Assembly: GCA_016706255.1 (NCBI GenBank) | Contig: JADJJZ010000003.1 | Span: 1,274,501-1,338,500 of the forward strand | Length of the DNA: 64,000 bases | Direction of reading: 5' to 3' | DNA from: Bacteroidota bacterium | GTDB lineage: Bacteria > Bacteroidota > Bacteroidia > Chitinophagales > BACL12 | In this document: positions 1 to 8,688 of the stretch, piece by piece | Layout of the letters: each line of letters starts with the position of its first letter | Numbering within the stretch: position 1 is the stretch's first letter | Translations under genes and position numbers: made by a program | Notes under the pieces: model-generated | Told to the model about the DNA's origin: nothing | The model's database searches: none | What the model saw: only the letters and a program-made list of their open reading frames with translations

Positions 1-122
1 TCATTTTCAGGCACTCAAAAATTTCATAAGTTGGGCAGTTAATAATAAATGCAATCTTAATCATTACGAATAATGTTGGAAAAAAAAGTAGCAATTAATA
101 TGTATTTTAATTCAAGTATTTT

Positions 123-3100
123 ATGAAGCACATCTTACATATAGTCTTCATTTTACTTGTTAGCAGTAATTGTTTTACGCAGCAGCAATACACGTTTACA
201 AAATACACCGAACCGCATGGACTTACAACGAGTAGCATGTGGCAAATGTTTAAGGACACAACAGGTTACCTGTGGATTTATGGTGAACCGGGTATTGCAA
301 GGTTTGATGGGTATAGTTCTAAATTATTTCGGCATAATCCCGACGATTCTAATAGAATCCTTGACTATCCTATGTCAAATGCGTTTTTACTGCCTGATGG
401 AAATATTTATATCGAAACCTGGGAAGAAGTTCGCCTTTATGATCCCCAAAAATTAGCATTCAATAAGCCCTTTCCGTATAAGATTCATAGAGGTCTTAAA
501 AACTATTGTTATAGTTTGAAGAATGATAACAACGCACTCTACTTTTTTACAGATGAAAATCTAACACGGCTAAGTAATGCTGAGTTTAATTCCTTTCCAC
601 TACCTGAGCGTTGGGAATATGGTACATCAAGTGCCGCAAGTGACTCTTCAAGCAATATTATGCTGAATATTTCCGGTAATGTGTATATTTTTAAATCCAA
701 TGACAAAAGGTTCACCAAAATAAATTTGTATGATCGCTTTGCCAAATCTGACACCACCGTTTTTTCTGTTGTATATAGTGCGCTAGAGAAAAATTTTATT
801 GCCATCAGTACAAAACATCTTTACCGCTACGATAAAAACACTGACAGGTTCATTCCTGGTTTGGACCTCCACCAAAATGGCTCTGTGAAGCAAATGAGTG
901 AATTTAACATCCCTTTACTGTACCAAAAATACTATTTTGCTTTTACAACAGATGGAAAACTATATAAATTAAATATTGAAACGGGAGAGGAAATAATTAT
1001 TCAACTCAACAAAAAAATTCCTGAACATGAAATAAAATTTTTAAATATTGATGGTGTCGTAGATAAACATGGTGTGCTTTGGATATATTCTAACTGTATG
1101 GGGTTATTTCGTTACGAAATCCTGAGCGACCAGTTTGAGCAGTTTATTTATGAGCCCGGAAATGAGGGAAGTATTCCTACTAACAATATTATAACAATAA
1201 TACCTGATGATGAAGGAATGGCTTGGATTGGATGCGGTGTTGAAGGTTTAGTTAAAATGGAACCTGTGGTGCGCGTTATGGAACGCTTAAGTCCTGATGA
1301 GAATAAAAAGAAGATAGTTTTCCATAACGATGCTATCAACGTTCGTTCATTCCTCGAAACAGAATCAGGATATCTGGTAGGTGCGCTGCATGGTTTTTAT
1401 AATTATGATGCAACAAAAAAAGAATTCAGTGAAGTTACAGGACTGCTCAGACAAGAACCAACAAATGTCTCCGCTTTGGCAAGGGATGAATCCGGAAATA
1501 CCTGGTCAGGAACCTGGGGTGGATGGATAAGTATAGAGCATCCAAAAAACAATAAGCGTATATCTTTCGATAAAAAAGCTGGAGAGAAAGAGGTTCGTGA
1601 TATGTTTTGCGATAGTAAAAACACCATGTGGATTGCCACCGGGGTAGGAAAAATATTTACTGTTAATGTAAATGAAATTGATTTTGACAATCCGGCTTTA
1701 CTGAAATTCAAACCCGTTGAATATAATCTGAATAATGATTCCGGCATTTCAAATATTGTTTTTACTATCACTGAAGATGCCGAAGGCAATATGTGGGCAG
1801 GAGGTAATAAAGGATTGTATTGTTTGAAATCCGGAGAAGAAAAATGGATTCACTATTCCAATATTCCCGGTGATGAGCACAGTATTCATGGAAATGATGT
1901 GCGCGCTTTGGAGTTCGACAAAAATGGTAACTTATGGATTGGCACCAATGGTGGTGGCTTGAACCGTTACAATAAAGCCACCAATAATTTTACACATTTC
2001 ACAACGGAGAATGGATTACCCAACGATGCAATTTACACCGTACTTTGCGACAACAATGGGATGTTGTGGCTGGGTACCAATTTCGGTTTATGCCGATTTA
2101 ATCCGGATGATTATTCATGCAAAAATTTTACTTTAAAAGATGGCTTGCAGAATTATGAGTTTAATACCAATGCTGCGTTAAAGCTGAAGGATGGAAGATT
2201 ACTTTTCGGAGGAGTGGACGGCTACAATGTTATTGATCCTTCCAAGATTGATAATGCAGCATCACCACCTCCAACTGTTGTCATATCATCTATCAAAATT
2301 TTTGATCGTGAATTACCACCGGGTGATGGTCATTTAAAATTAACATACAACGAGAATACGCTAACATTTGAATTTGCAGCCCTGAGCTTTTACCTCAACC
2401 AGGATAACCGGTATGCTTACAAGATGCAAGGCATTGATCCGGACTGGATATATAGTAATGACAGGAGATTTGTAACATACTCCAACCTCGAACCAGGAAC
2501 ATATATTTTCAAAGTAAAAGCGTGTAACAGCAATGGTGTGTGGAATGAGGAAGGAACACAAATTACCATTACAATTACTCCTCCATGGTGGAAAACATGG
2601 TGGTTCAGTTCCGGTGTTGTCCTTTTTATTATTTTATTGGTTTTATGGCTTTTTAGGCGGAATACTGCGGCACTTCGAAAAAATAAATTAATTCTTGAAA
2701 AAACGGTAAACCAGCGCACTGCCGATCTGCGAACACAAAAAGAAATTGCTGAACAACAAAAAACGCGTGCAGAACTTTCTGAAAAAGCAAAACATCAGTT
2801 CCTGGCAAATATGAGCCACGAAATTCGTACACCAATGAATGCAATAAAAGGGATGACGGATATTTTAATAAGACGTAATCCTAATGATGATCAAAAAGAA
2901 TATTTAACCGGTATTAAACAATCCTCTGATTCATTGCTGGTTATCATTAACGACATTTTGGATATTTCAAAAATTGATGCTGGTAAAGTAGAGTTGGAAC
3001 ATGAACCATTCTCTATAAATGAGTTGGTGAATAATGTATATACTATTATGCAGTTCAAGGCTGAAGAAAAAGGTCTGTTTTTGCAAAAAAATATTCCGAA

Positions 3101-3908
3101 TGAAAATTTAGTTGTTCAGGGTGATGCTACAAGATTGCGACAGATTCTTTTAAATTTAATTGGTAATGCCATTAAGTTTACTGAGAAAGGATTAATTACT
3201 ACTACAGTAAAATCAGAACAAGTTGGCGAAAATTTGAGTTTGCAGTTTATTATTTCTGACACCGGAATTGGAATAGAGAAAGACAGGATGGAAAAAATAT
3301 TTGAATCGTTCGAACAAGCTTATAACGATACAACGCGGAAGTATGGTGGTACCGGCTTAGGTTTGAGTATTTCTAAAAAACTGGTTGAATTACATAATGG
3401 TAGAATATGGGTTGAAAGTGAAAAAGGTAAAGGCAGTCAGTTCCATTTTATTATTCCTTATACAAAAGTAAAAACAACAGTTGAAGCAACTCAGGATGTT
3501 ATTGATTTTACTGATGTTCCAAAGCAACTTAAAGGCTTGCACATACTCTTAGTAGAAGATAATCATTACAATGCAATTGTAGCTCAGGAAGAATTGGAAG
3601 ATGCTATTGAGGATGTACGGATAGACATCGCAGCGAACGGGATAATTGCCGTGGAAAAATTAAAATCCAACACATTTGATGTGATTCTCATGGATATCCA
3701 GATGCCCGTAATGAATGGATTTGATGCCACCAAAGCAATCAGAAAAATGGAAGGTGAAAAATCAAACACACCAATAATTGCCATGACAGCCAATGTGCTG
3801 AAAGAAGAAGTTGATTTATGTTATGAGGCAGGTATGAACGATTTTATTGGAAAACCATTTGATATAGATGAATTGCTGACTAAAATTCAAAACCTAATAA
3901 AAAAATGA
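123..3908 (+). CDS. Hybrid sensor histidine kinase with two-component-regulator propeller, Y_Y_Y domain and receiver
   Basis: A 1261-residue one-protein sensor. A signal peptide (about residues 1-19) leads into a long extracytoplasmic region with repeated W-I/x-G-T/C blades (for example LWIGTNGGG), the pattern of two-component-regulator propeller repeats. A Y_Y_Y domain follows at about 742-815, a transmembrane helix at about 826-846 and a short coiled coil. The kinase core has the H-box around His899 (SHEIRTPMN), the ATPase N-box near 1014 and the glycine box GGTGLGLSI. A C-terminal receiver has the acidic residues near 1143 and phosphoacceptor Asp1191. Unlike classical Bacteroides HTCS proteins it has no AraC output domain, so the phosphate must leave through the HPt and receiver proteins downstream. 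Its stop overlaps the start of the next kinase (ATGA). The periplasmic ligand is unknown; carbohydrate sensing is common in the family but there is no PUL here. Confidence 0.93.
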   Translation: MKHILHIVFILLVSSNCFTQQQYTFTKYTEPHGLTTSSMWQMFKDTTGYLWIYGEPGIARFDGYSSKLFRHNPDDSNRILDYPMSNAFLLPDGNIYIETWEEVRLYDPQKLAFNKPFPYKIHRGLKNYCYSLKNDNNALYFFTDENLTRLSNAEFNSFPLPERWEYGTSSAASDSSSNIMLNISGNVYIFKSNDKRFTKINLYDRFAKSDTTVFSVVYSALEKNFIAISTKHLYRYDKNTDRFIPGLDLHQNGSVKQMSEFNIPLLYQKYYFAFTTDGKLYKLNIETGEEIIIQLNKKIPEHEIKFLNIDGVVDKHGVLWIYSNCMGLFRYEILSDQFEQFIYEPGNEGSIPTNNIITIIPDDEGMAWIGCGVEGLVKMEPVVRVMERLSPDENKKKIVFHNDAINVRSFLETESGYLVGALHGFYNYDATKKEFSEVTGLLRQEPTNVSALARDESGNTWSGTWGGWISIEHPKNNKRISFDKKAGEKEVRDMFCDSKNTMWIATGVGKIFTVNVNEIDFDNPALLKFKPVEYNLNNDSGISNIVFTITEDAEGNMWAGGNKGLYCLKSGEEKWIHYSNIPGDEHSIHGNDVRALEFDKNGNLWIGTNGGGLNRYNKATNNFTHFTTENGLPNDAIYTVLCDNNGMLWLGTNFGLCRFNPDDYSCKNFTLKDGLQNYEFNTNAALKLKDGRLLFGGVDGYNVIDPSKIDNAASPPPTVVISSIKIFDRELPPGDGHLKLTYNENTLTFEFAALSFYLNQDNRYAYKMQGIDPDWIYSNDRRFVTYSNLEPGTYIFKVKACNSNGVWNEEGTQITITITPPWWKTWWFSSGVVLFIILLVLWLFRRNTAALRKNKLILEKTVNQRTADLRTQKEIAEQQKTRAELSEKAKHQFLANMSHEIRTPMNAIKGMTDILIRRNPNDDQKEYLTGIKQSSDSLLVIINDILDISKIDAGKVELEHEPFSINELVNNVYTIMQFKAEEKGLFLQKNIPNENLVVQGDATRLRQILLNLIGNAIKFTEKGLITTTVKSEQVGENLSLQFIISDTGIGIEKDRMEKIFESFEQAYNDTTRKYGGTGLGLSISKKLVELHNGRIWVESEKGKGSQFHFIIPYTKVKTTVEATQDVIDFTDVPKQLKGLHILLVEDNHYNAIVAQEELEDAIEDVRIDIAANGIIAVEKLKSNTFDVILMDIQMPVMNGFDATKAIRKMEGEKSNTPIIAMTANVLKEEVDLCYEAGMNDFIGKPFDIDELLTKIQNLIKK

Positions 3909-6550
3909 TGTTTAAATTCAAGCATATTAAATTATTTATTTGTTACATTATTTTGTTTCAAACTATTAATTGTTTTGGACAAAACAAAAAATTGCTTGAT
4001 AGTTTATATCATCAACTCGAAATTACCAATGACAGCGCAAATAAGGTAAATCTTTATTATGAGATTGCATCACATGAAAGTGATTACAACAACTTTATTG
4101 ATAATATTGACAGCGCATACCAACTATCGTTAATTTTACGTCAAGAAGATGCACTCCAAAGAAGTTATGACATTTTAAACGCCCGATTATTAAATTGCAA
4201 GGTTGATACACAAAAGGTACTACTTTATTACCGTCTTGTTAATGCTACGTTTGACTCTTTGGTTTCGTTTCAAGCAATTAATGAAGGGTTAAAGCTTGCG
4301 ACAAAAATTAAATATGAGCATGGAATTACAAAGGGCTATAATACCCTTGGCCAATCCTACAGAGTATATGGATTAAATTATTGGCCAAAAGCAATTGTTA
4401 TGTATGACTCCGCATTAACCATTGCCATAAAAGTGAATAACAAGGCTGACATTGCAACAAGTTACCATAATCTTGGACAGATATACCGTTTTAAAGGCGA
4501 TTACGTTCGCGCTCTTGACTATTATAATAAAGCAAATAAATATGCTTTTGAAGCACAAGATACCGTAGAGATGATGTGGAATTACCATGACTTGGGATGG
4601 ATGCGGATTTCGATGAAAGAATATGCATCTGCCATAACATATTTAAATCAAGGTATTTCGCTTGCCGTTGCTACCAATACTACTTATTCAGTTGCTGATA
4701 TAACAATGCATAAAGGTGAAGCGTATTGGTTTATGGGACAGTATGATAGCTCTTTTTACTTTACGAGTAAAGCTTATGAATTATTTAAAACAATCAGTGC
4801 TACTGAGAACATGACCCATTGTCTTAATCAAATGGGATGGGTTTATGAATCACGAGGTCAATGGAAGGAAGCAGAGTATGTATACAGGCAAGCTATTAAC
4901 CTTGCTAATGATTTATCAACAGACTGGATACCTAAATCAAATGCCGGATTAGGGGATGCATTGTTTGGACAAGGTAAATACAAAGAAGCGCTACAATATT
5001 ATGTGGTGGCGGAAAAGGCATTAAGCAACGTAACATTCGACCGGTTAACAAAAGAATGTTATGAAGGGCTCGCAAAAACATATGTGCAATTAGGTGATTA
5101 TAAAAATGCCTACGAAACGCAATTAAAATTAAAGGTTGTCAGTGATTCCCTATTGGCTAATGAAAATGTTGAGAAACTATTAGCGACACAAGCGCAATAT
5201 GATTTTGATAAGCAAAAAACGGAAGCCAAAATTGCACTTGAAAATCAGGAAACCAAATTAACTAAAGAGCGGTCACAGAAATTAATTTTTTTAAGTGGCG
5301 CTGCTATACTTTTATTGATTGTTATTGGGTTGTATTTCAGGCTTCGCTACACCCGAAAAACACAACAATTATTACAACAAAAAAATGCAATTATAGAAGC
5401 TGAAAAAGAAAAAGCCGAATCCAGCGAAAAAGCTAAACACCAATTCCTGGCTAATATGAGTCATGAAATTCGCACACCTATGAATGCTATAAAAGGGATG
5501 ACGGATATATTAATAAGACGAAACCCTAATGAAGACCAAAAAGAGTATTTAACCGGAATTAAACAATCATCAGATTCATTATTGGTAATTATTAATGACA
5601 TTTTAGATATCTCAAAAATTGAAGCCGGCAAAGTAGAGCTGGAACATGAACCATTTTCTGTAAATGAATTGGTGTATAATGTGCACACCATCATGCAGTT
5701 CAAAGCTGAAGAAAAAGGTTTGTTTTTACAAAAAGATATGCCTCAAGAAAATGTTTTGGTTCAGGGTGATGCAACACGACTGCGACAGATTCTTTTAAAT
5801 TTAATTGGCAATGCCATTAAGTTTACAGAGAAGGGATTAATTACCACTACGGTAAAATCAGAACGGGCATGGGATAAGATGAATTTACATTTTATTGTTT
5901 CTGATACCGGCATTGGTATCGATAAAGACAGAATGGGAAAAATATTTGAATCGTTCGAACAGGCTTATAGCGACACAACGCGGAAGTTTGGTGGCACAGG
6001 TTTAGGTTTGAGTATTTCTAAAAAACTGGTTGAATTACACAATGGTAAAATTTGGGTTGAAAGTGAAAAGGATAAAGGCAGTCAGTTTCACTTTATTATT
6101 CCTTATACAGTAGTAAAAACGACAGTTGAAGCAGCTCAGGAATCAGCAATCAGTTATGATGCTGTTAAACAATTAAAAGGCTTGCATATATTGTTAGTAG
6201 AAGACAATCATTACAATGCTATTGTTGCGCAAGAAGAACTGGAAGATGCTATTGAAGATGTACAGGTAGAGGTTGCCGCGAATGGATTAATTGCAGTGGA
6301 AAAGTTAAAAGCCGGCACCTTTGATGTGATCCTGATGGATATTCAAATGCCGGTAATGAATGGATTTGATGCCACCGAAGCAATCAGAAATCTGGATAGT
6401 GAAAAAGCGAACACACCAATAATTGCCATGACAGCCAATGTGCTGAAAGAAGAAGTTGACTTATGTTATGCGTCGGGTATGAACGACTTTATTGGAAAAC
6501 CATTTGACACAGATGAATTATTAATTAAAATTATTAACTTAAAAAAATAA
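3905..6550 (+). CDS. TPR-containing hybrid sensor histidine kinase with receiver
   Basis: 881 residues. A signal peptide (about 1-25) is followed by an all-helical region with tetratricopeptide repeats (about 130-430), a transmembrane helix at about 459-480, a coiled coil, HisKA with His520, an ATPase domain and a receiver with phosphoacceptor Asp812. From the H-box to the end, protein and DNA are very similar to the preceding kinase, while the sensor halves are unrelated: the same output module sits on two sensors. It starts inside the stop of the upstream gene, so the two are translationally coupled. It has no DNA-binding output. The TPR face is predicted to be periplasmic and probably binds a protein or peptide; that is inference. 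Confidence 0.92.
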   Translation: MMFKFKHIKLFICYIILFQTINCFGQNKKLLDSLYHQLEITNDSANKVNLYYEIASHESDYNNFIDNIDSAYQLSLILRQEDALQRSYDILNARLLNCKVDTQKVLLYYRLVNATFDSLVSFQAINEGLKLATKIKYEHGITKGYNTLGQSYRVYGLNYWPKAIVMYDSALTIAIKVNNKADIATSYHNLGQIYRFKGDYVRALDYYNKANKYAFEAQDTVEMMWNYHDLGWMRISMKEYASAITYLNQGISLAVATNTTYSVADITMHKGEAYWFMGQYDSSFYFTSKAYELFKTISATENMTHCLNQMGWVYESRGQWKEAEYVYRQAINLANDLSTDWIPKSNAGLGDALFGQGKYKEALQYYVVAEKALSNVTFDRLTKECYEGLAKTYVQLGDYKNAYETQLKLKVVSDSLLANENVEKLLATQAQYDFDKQKTEAKIALENQETKLTKERSQKLIFLSGAAILLLIVIGLYFRLRYTRKTQQLLQQKNAIIEAEKEKAESSEKAKHQFLANMSHEIRTPMNAIKGMTDILIRRNPNEDQKEYLTGIKQSSDSLLVIINDILDISKIEAGKVELEHEPFSVNELVYNVHTIMQFKAEEKGLFLQKDMPQENVLVQGDATRLRQILLNLIGNAIKFTEKGLITTTVKSERAWDKMNLHFIVSDTGIGIDKDRMGKIFESFEQAYSDTTRKFGGTGLGLSISKKLVELHNGKIWVESEKDKGSQFHFIIPYTVVKTTVEAAQESAISYDAVKQLKGLHILLVEDNHYNAIVAQEELEDAIEDVQVEVAANGLIAVEKLKAGTFDVILMDIQMPVMNGFDATEAIRNLDSEKANTPIIAMTANVLKEEVDLCYASGMNDFIGKPFDTDELLIKIINLKK

Positions 6551-6556
6551 ACGATC

Positions 6557-6946
6557 ATGTTTAAAAAAAATGCCACCATATTCATTGTAGATGATGAACA
6601 ATTATTATCTGAAATGTTAACCGATTATTTAATGGAACAAAATGAACATTTCAATATTAAATCATTTCCTACAGGAGAAGCCTGTTTGTTGCACTTGGCT
6701 ACAGAACAACCTGATGCTGTAATTTTAGATTATTATCTCAATTCAAAAGAAGCAGATGCAGCAAATGGCATTGACATATTGAAGGAAATTAAAAAACTTA
6801 ATAAACGTTTACCGGTTATTATGTTATCCAGTCAAAAAAGTTATGGCACTGCTGCAAAAACTATCATGTATGGAGCAATTCATTATGTAATAAAAGGACA
6901 GGATGCTTTTGAAGAAATTTATCAACTCATAAATGCAAATGTATAA
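6557..6946 (+). CDS. Stand-alone response regulator receiver
   Basis: A 129-residue CheY-like protein. The acidic pair Asp12-Asp13 (FIVDDEQ), the phosphoacceptor Asp58 in VILDYYL, Ser91 in the MLSS motif and Lys113 in VIKGQ are all present, so it should be phosphorylatable. It has no output domain after the receiver. It starts 6 nt after the TPR kinase and its stop directly abuts the start of the HPt gene, so it is the third gene of the operon. It is probably the terminal or shuttle receiver of the phosphorelay; its partner output is not in this window. Confidence 0.9.
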   Translation: MFKKNATIFIVDDEQLLSEMLTDYLMEQNEHFNIKSFPTGEACLLHLATEQPDAVILDYYLNSKEADAANGIDILKEIKKLNKRLPVIMLSSQKSYGTAAKTIMYGAIHYVIKGQDAFEEIYQLINANV

Positions 6947-7288
6947 ATGGTAGATCTGACATATTTAACAAAGTTTGCGAAAAACAATCCGGTAAAAATG
7001 CGGCGTTACATTTCGTTGTACCTTGAAGCAGCACCAAGCGCCTTTTCAGCAATGCAACGTGACCTGAAAGCCGAAGATTGGGAGCAACTGCGCATTAACG
7101 CTCATTCATTAAAACCACAAGCCGATTTAATGGGAATTAATTCGCTAAAAGATGGTCTTATACAGATAGAAGATGCTGTAAAAAAACAGCAGTTTGACAA
7201 AATCGAAAATCTGTTGAAATCATCACATGTCATTTCCCTGGCAGCAGAAGAAATATTAAAGGAAACGTTAAATCAATATCCGCAATAA
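6947..7288 (+). CDS. HPt domain phosphotransfer protein
   Basis: A 113-residue helical protein with the HPt signature around His53 (NAHSLKPQADLMG). It would pass phosphate between the hybrid-kinase receivers and the lone receiver encoded just before it. There is no gap after the receiver gene (stop then ATG). The last 23 codons plus stop are part of a direct repeat: a copy lies about 1.2 kb downstream at 8413-8482. This is the last gene of a four-gene phosphorelay operon. Confidence 0.88.
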   Translation: MVDLTYLTKFAKNNPVKMRRYISLYLEAAPSAFSAMQRDLKAEDWEQLRINAHSLKPQADLMGINSLKDGLIQIEDAVKKQQFDKIENLLKSSHVISLAAEEILKETLNQYPQ

Positions 7289-7480
7289 GAAAGTGACATT
7301 TTAACGTTACACAAACAAGTACAACAAATTGCCCACAACAATAATTATTCGATTACCATAAGCCCAAATCCCAAAAAGCCGCTTGTAATCGAATAATTAA
7401 AACGATATACACATTATAAATACAAAATCATTTTTTTGGGAATAATATTTTAGTTCTGTTTCGAATTCAAATTTTTCGTG
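7219..7480 (+). repeat. Direct repeat, copy 1: HPt 3' end plus hairpin and RAYT upstream region
   Basis: The segment from the last HPt codons through about 190 nt of intergenic DNA recurs, nearly identical by eye, at an offset of 1194 bp. Similarity continues more weakly through an indel into the RAYT start codons at 7558 and 8689. It contains a hairpin described separately. No gene other than the HPt tail lies here. Confidence 0.9.
7342..7399. terminator. Hairpin downstream of HPt gene (terminator or transposase-associated)
   Basis: A perfect 15-bp inverted repeat with arms TAATTATTCGATTAC (7342-7356) and GTAATCGAATAATTA (7385-7399) around a 28-nt loop. It lies 53 nt after the HPt stop. There is no T-tract, so it may be an mRNA 3'-end stabiliser or a DNA element linked to the RAYT genes rather than an intrinsic terminator. 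The second copy at 8536-8593 keeps the pairing. Confidence 0.65.
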
Positions 7481-7557
7481 GTTAACCAATTACAGTATAA
7501 TCAAATATAAATTTGAATTCGAACCCATTAATTGTTTATCAAAAACCCAAAAAATCA

Positions 7558-7797
7558 ATGGCCAACCCCAATTATCCCGACCGCAAATCGATTCGTTTAA
7601 ATGGTTATGATTATTCAAAAAACGGGTTATATTTTATTACGTTATGTTGATATGATCGCATTTGTATGTTTGGTGATATACAATTGGAAAAAAGTGTTTC
7701 GTTAAATGCGGATGGAAATAACAAACAGCAAATAATGATATTGAACAATCCGGGAAAAATTGACAACGAAAATATGGGGTCCTTGGCTTTAGGCTAA
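7558..7797 (+). pseudogene. Degenerate REP-associated tyrosine transposase (RAYT) fragment
   Basis: Translation from ATG 7558 gives MANPNYPDRKSIRLNGYDY then NGLYFITLC, matching the N-terminus of the intact RAYT at 8689. It is broken by an in-frame TGA after codon 30 and ends at a TAA at 7795 after about 80 codons. The HUH motif and catalytic Tyr region are missing. It is the decayed partner of the live copy, separated from it by a lipoprotein gene on the other strand. Confidence 0.8.
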
Positions 7798-7846
7798 GTT
7801 ATGATAATTTACAGCATTAATTTTTTTATGAGATATGTATCGGCAT

Positions 7847-8254
7847 CTACTCAATCTTAGTAGCATACAGATCTATGTAAAATGGCCCGAGGCCGGGTTG
7901 AAGATGGAAGTGTAGATCGGGGTTGGTAAATTCCAAACTTGGCTTCCATTCGGGGTCGTAGCCGGGATACTGGAATACTTCGCCGGTAAAGTAGAATGAA
8001 TATGTTAAAGAAGTATATATGCTGTCATCTACTAGCACCTGATAAACTAAATCAACGATAGAATCCTCCTCGGATTTTTCCAGCGATAATGCATATAAGA
8101 CTATGGTATCCGCTTCACTATAACTATATAGAGAACTCTCAACTTTGATTCCCGTGTATTCGCCACACACAACATCACGGTAGTCGTCATGGATATAATC
8201 ATAAGTGCAAGACGATAATCCGATAAGTAAAAACCACAAGATTAAATTTTTCAT
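7847..8254 (-). CDS. Small lipoprotein of unknown function
   Basis: I place the start at 8254 (135 residues) because the protein then begins MKNLILWFLLIGLSSC, a signal peptide with a good lipobox (Cys16). The longer open frame upstream reads through the promoter. The mature part is acidic and rich in Tyr and Ser with probable beta strands; I do not recognise a family. It sits, on the opposite strand, between a dead RAYT copy and the repeated HPt tail, so it was either inside the duplicated unit or inserted later. A -33/-7 promoter is visible upstream. Confidence 0.75.
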   Translation of the reverse strand: MKNLILWFLLIGLSSCTYDYIHDDYRDVVCGEYTGIKVESSLYSYSEADTIVLYALSLEKSEEDSIVDLVYQVLVDDSIYTSLTYSFYFTGEVFQYPGYDPEWKPSLEFTNPDLHFHLQPGLGPFYIDLYATKIE

Positions 8255-8285
8255 AGTAGGAGAGATTGTATTGATAATATTTATC

Positions 8286-8317
8286 AAAGTTAATAAATGC
8301 CCGTTAATCACGCAATA
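8286..8317 (-). promoter_or_regulatory. Bacteroidota promoter of the small lipoprotein gene
   Basis: On the minus strand the -7 box TAACTTTG is at 8293-8286, with ATTG at 8317-8314 as a -33 element (3 of 4 to TTTG) and a 20-nt spacer. The start codon is 31 nt further on. Confidence 0.55.
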
Positions 8318-8412
8318 TCTTATGTCACGCCGAAGTAATATTAGATGCTGAGAAGGAGGACCTTTTCGTATTACGTTTTTCACTGATATGCATGATTTTA
8401 TTACTGATTGAC

Positions 8413-8482
8413 ATCATCACATGTCATTTCCCTGGCAGCAGAAGAAATATTAAAGGAAACGTTAAATCAATATCCACAATAA
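8413..8482 (+). pseudogene. Orphan 3' fragment of HPt gene
   Basis: The sequence matches codons for the last 23 residues and the TAA stop of the HPt gene with one visible synonymous change. There is no start and no upstream HPt sequence, so it is a duplication scar. Confidence 0.85.
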
Positions 8483-8535
8483 GAAAGTGACATTTTAACG
8501 TTACACAAACAAGTACAACAAATTGCCCACAACAA

Positions 8536-8593
8536 TAATTATTCGATTGCCATAAGCCCAAACCTACCAAAGCCGCTTACAATCGAATAATTA
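8536..8593. other. Second copy of the RAYT/HPt hairpin
   Basis: Arms TAATTATTCGATTG (8536-8549) and CAATCGAATAATTA (8580-8593) pair perfectly over 14 bp. Relative to copy 1 the innermost pair is A-T changed to G-C on both arms, a compensatory change, suggesting the stem itself is under selection. Confidence 0.65.
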
Positions 8594-8688
8594 AAACGAT
8601 ATGCACATAATAATTACAATATCATTTTTTTGGAAATAATATTTTAGTTCGGTTTGAATTAAATATTTTTCACCAAAATCCCAAAAAA

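Larger units (their letters stand above)
8413..8680 (+). repeat. Direct repeat, copy 2: HPt tail remnant, hairpin and RAYT upstream region
   Basis: Second copy of the 7219-7480 segment, including the last 23 codons and stop of the HPt gene (8413-8482) as an orphan fragment with no start. It leads directly into the intact RAYT gene. Presence of the HPt tail shows that this copy derives from the operon end, not the reverse. Confidence 0.88.

Noticed and set aside
123..3908. Classical HTCS regulator of a polysaccharide-utilisation locus
   Set aside because: No AraC output domain and no SusC/SusD or glycoside hydrolase genes nearby.
8255..8383. N-terminal extension of the small lipoprotein
   Set aside because: The extension crosses the promoter boxes and puts the lipobox signal in the middle of the protein.
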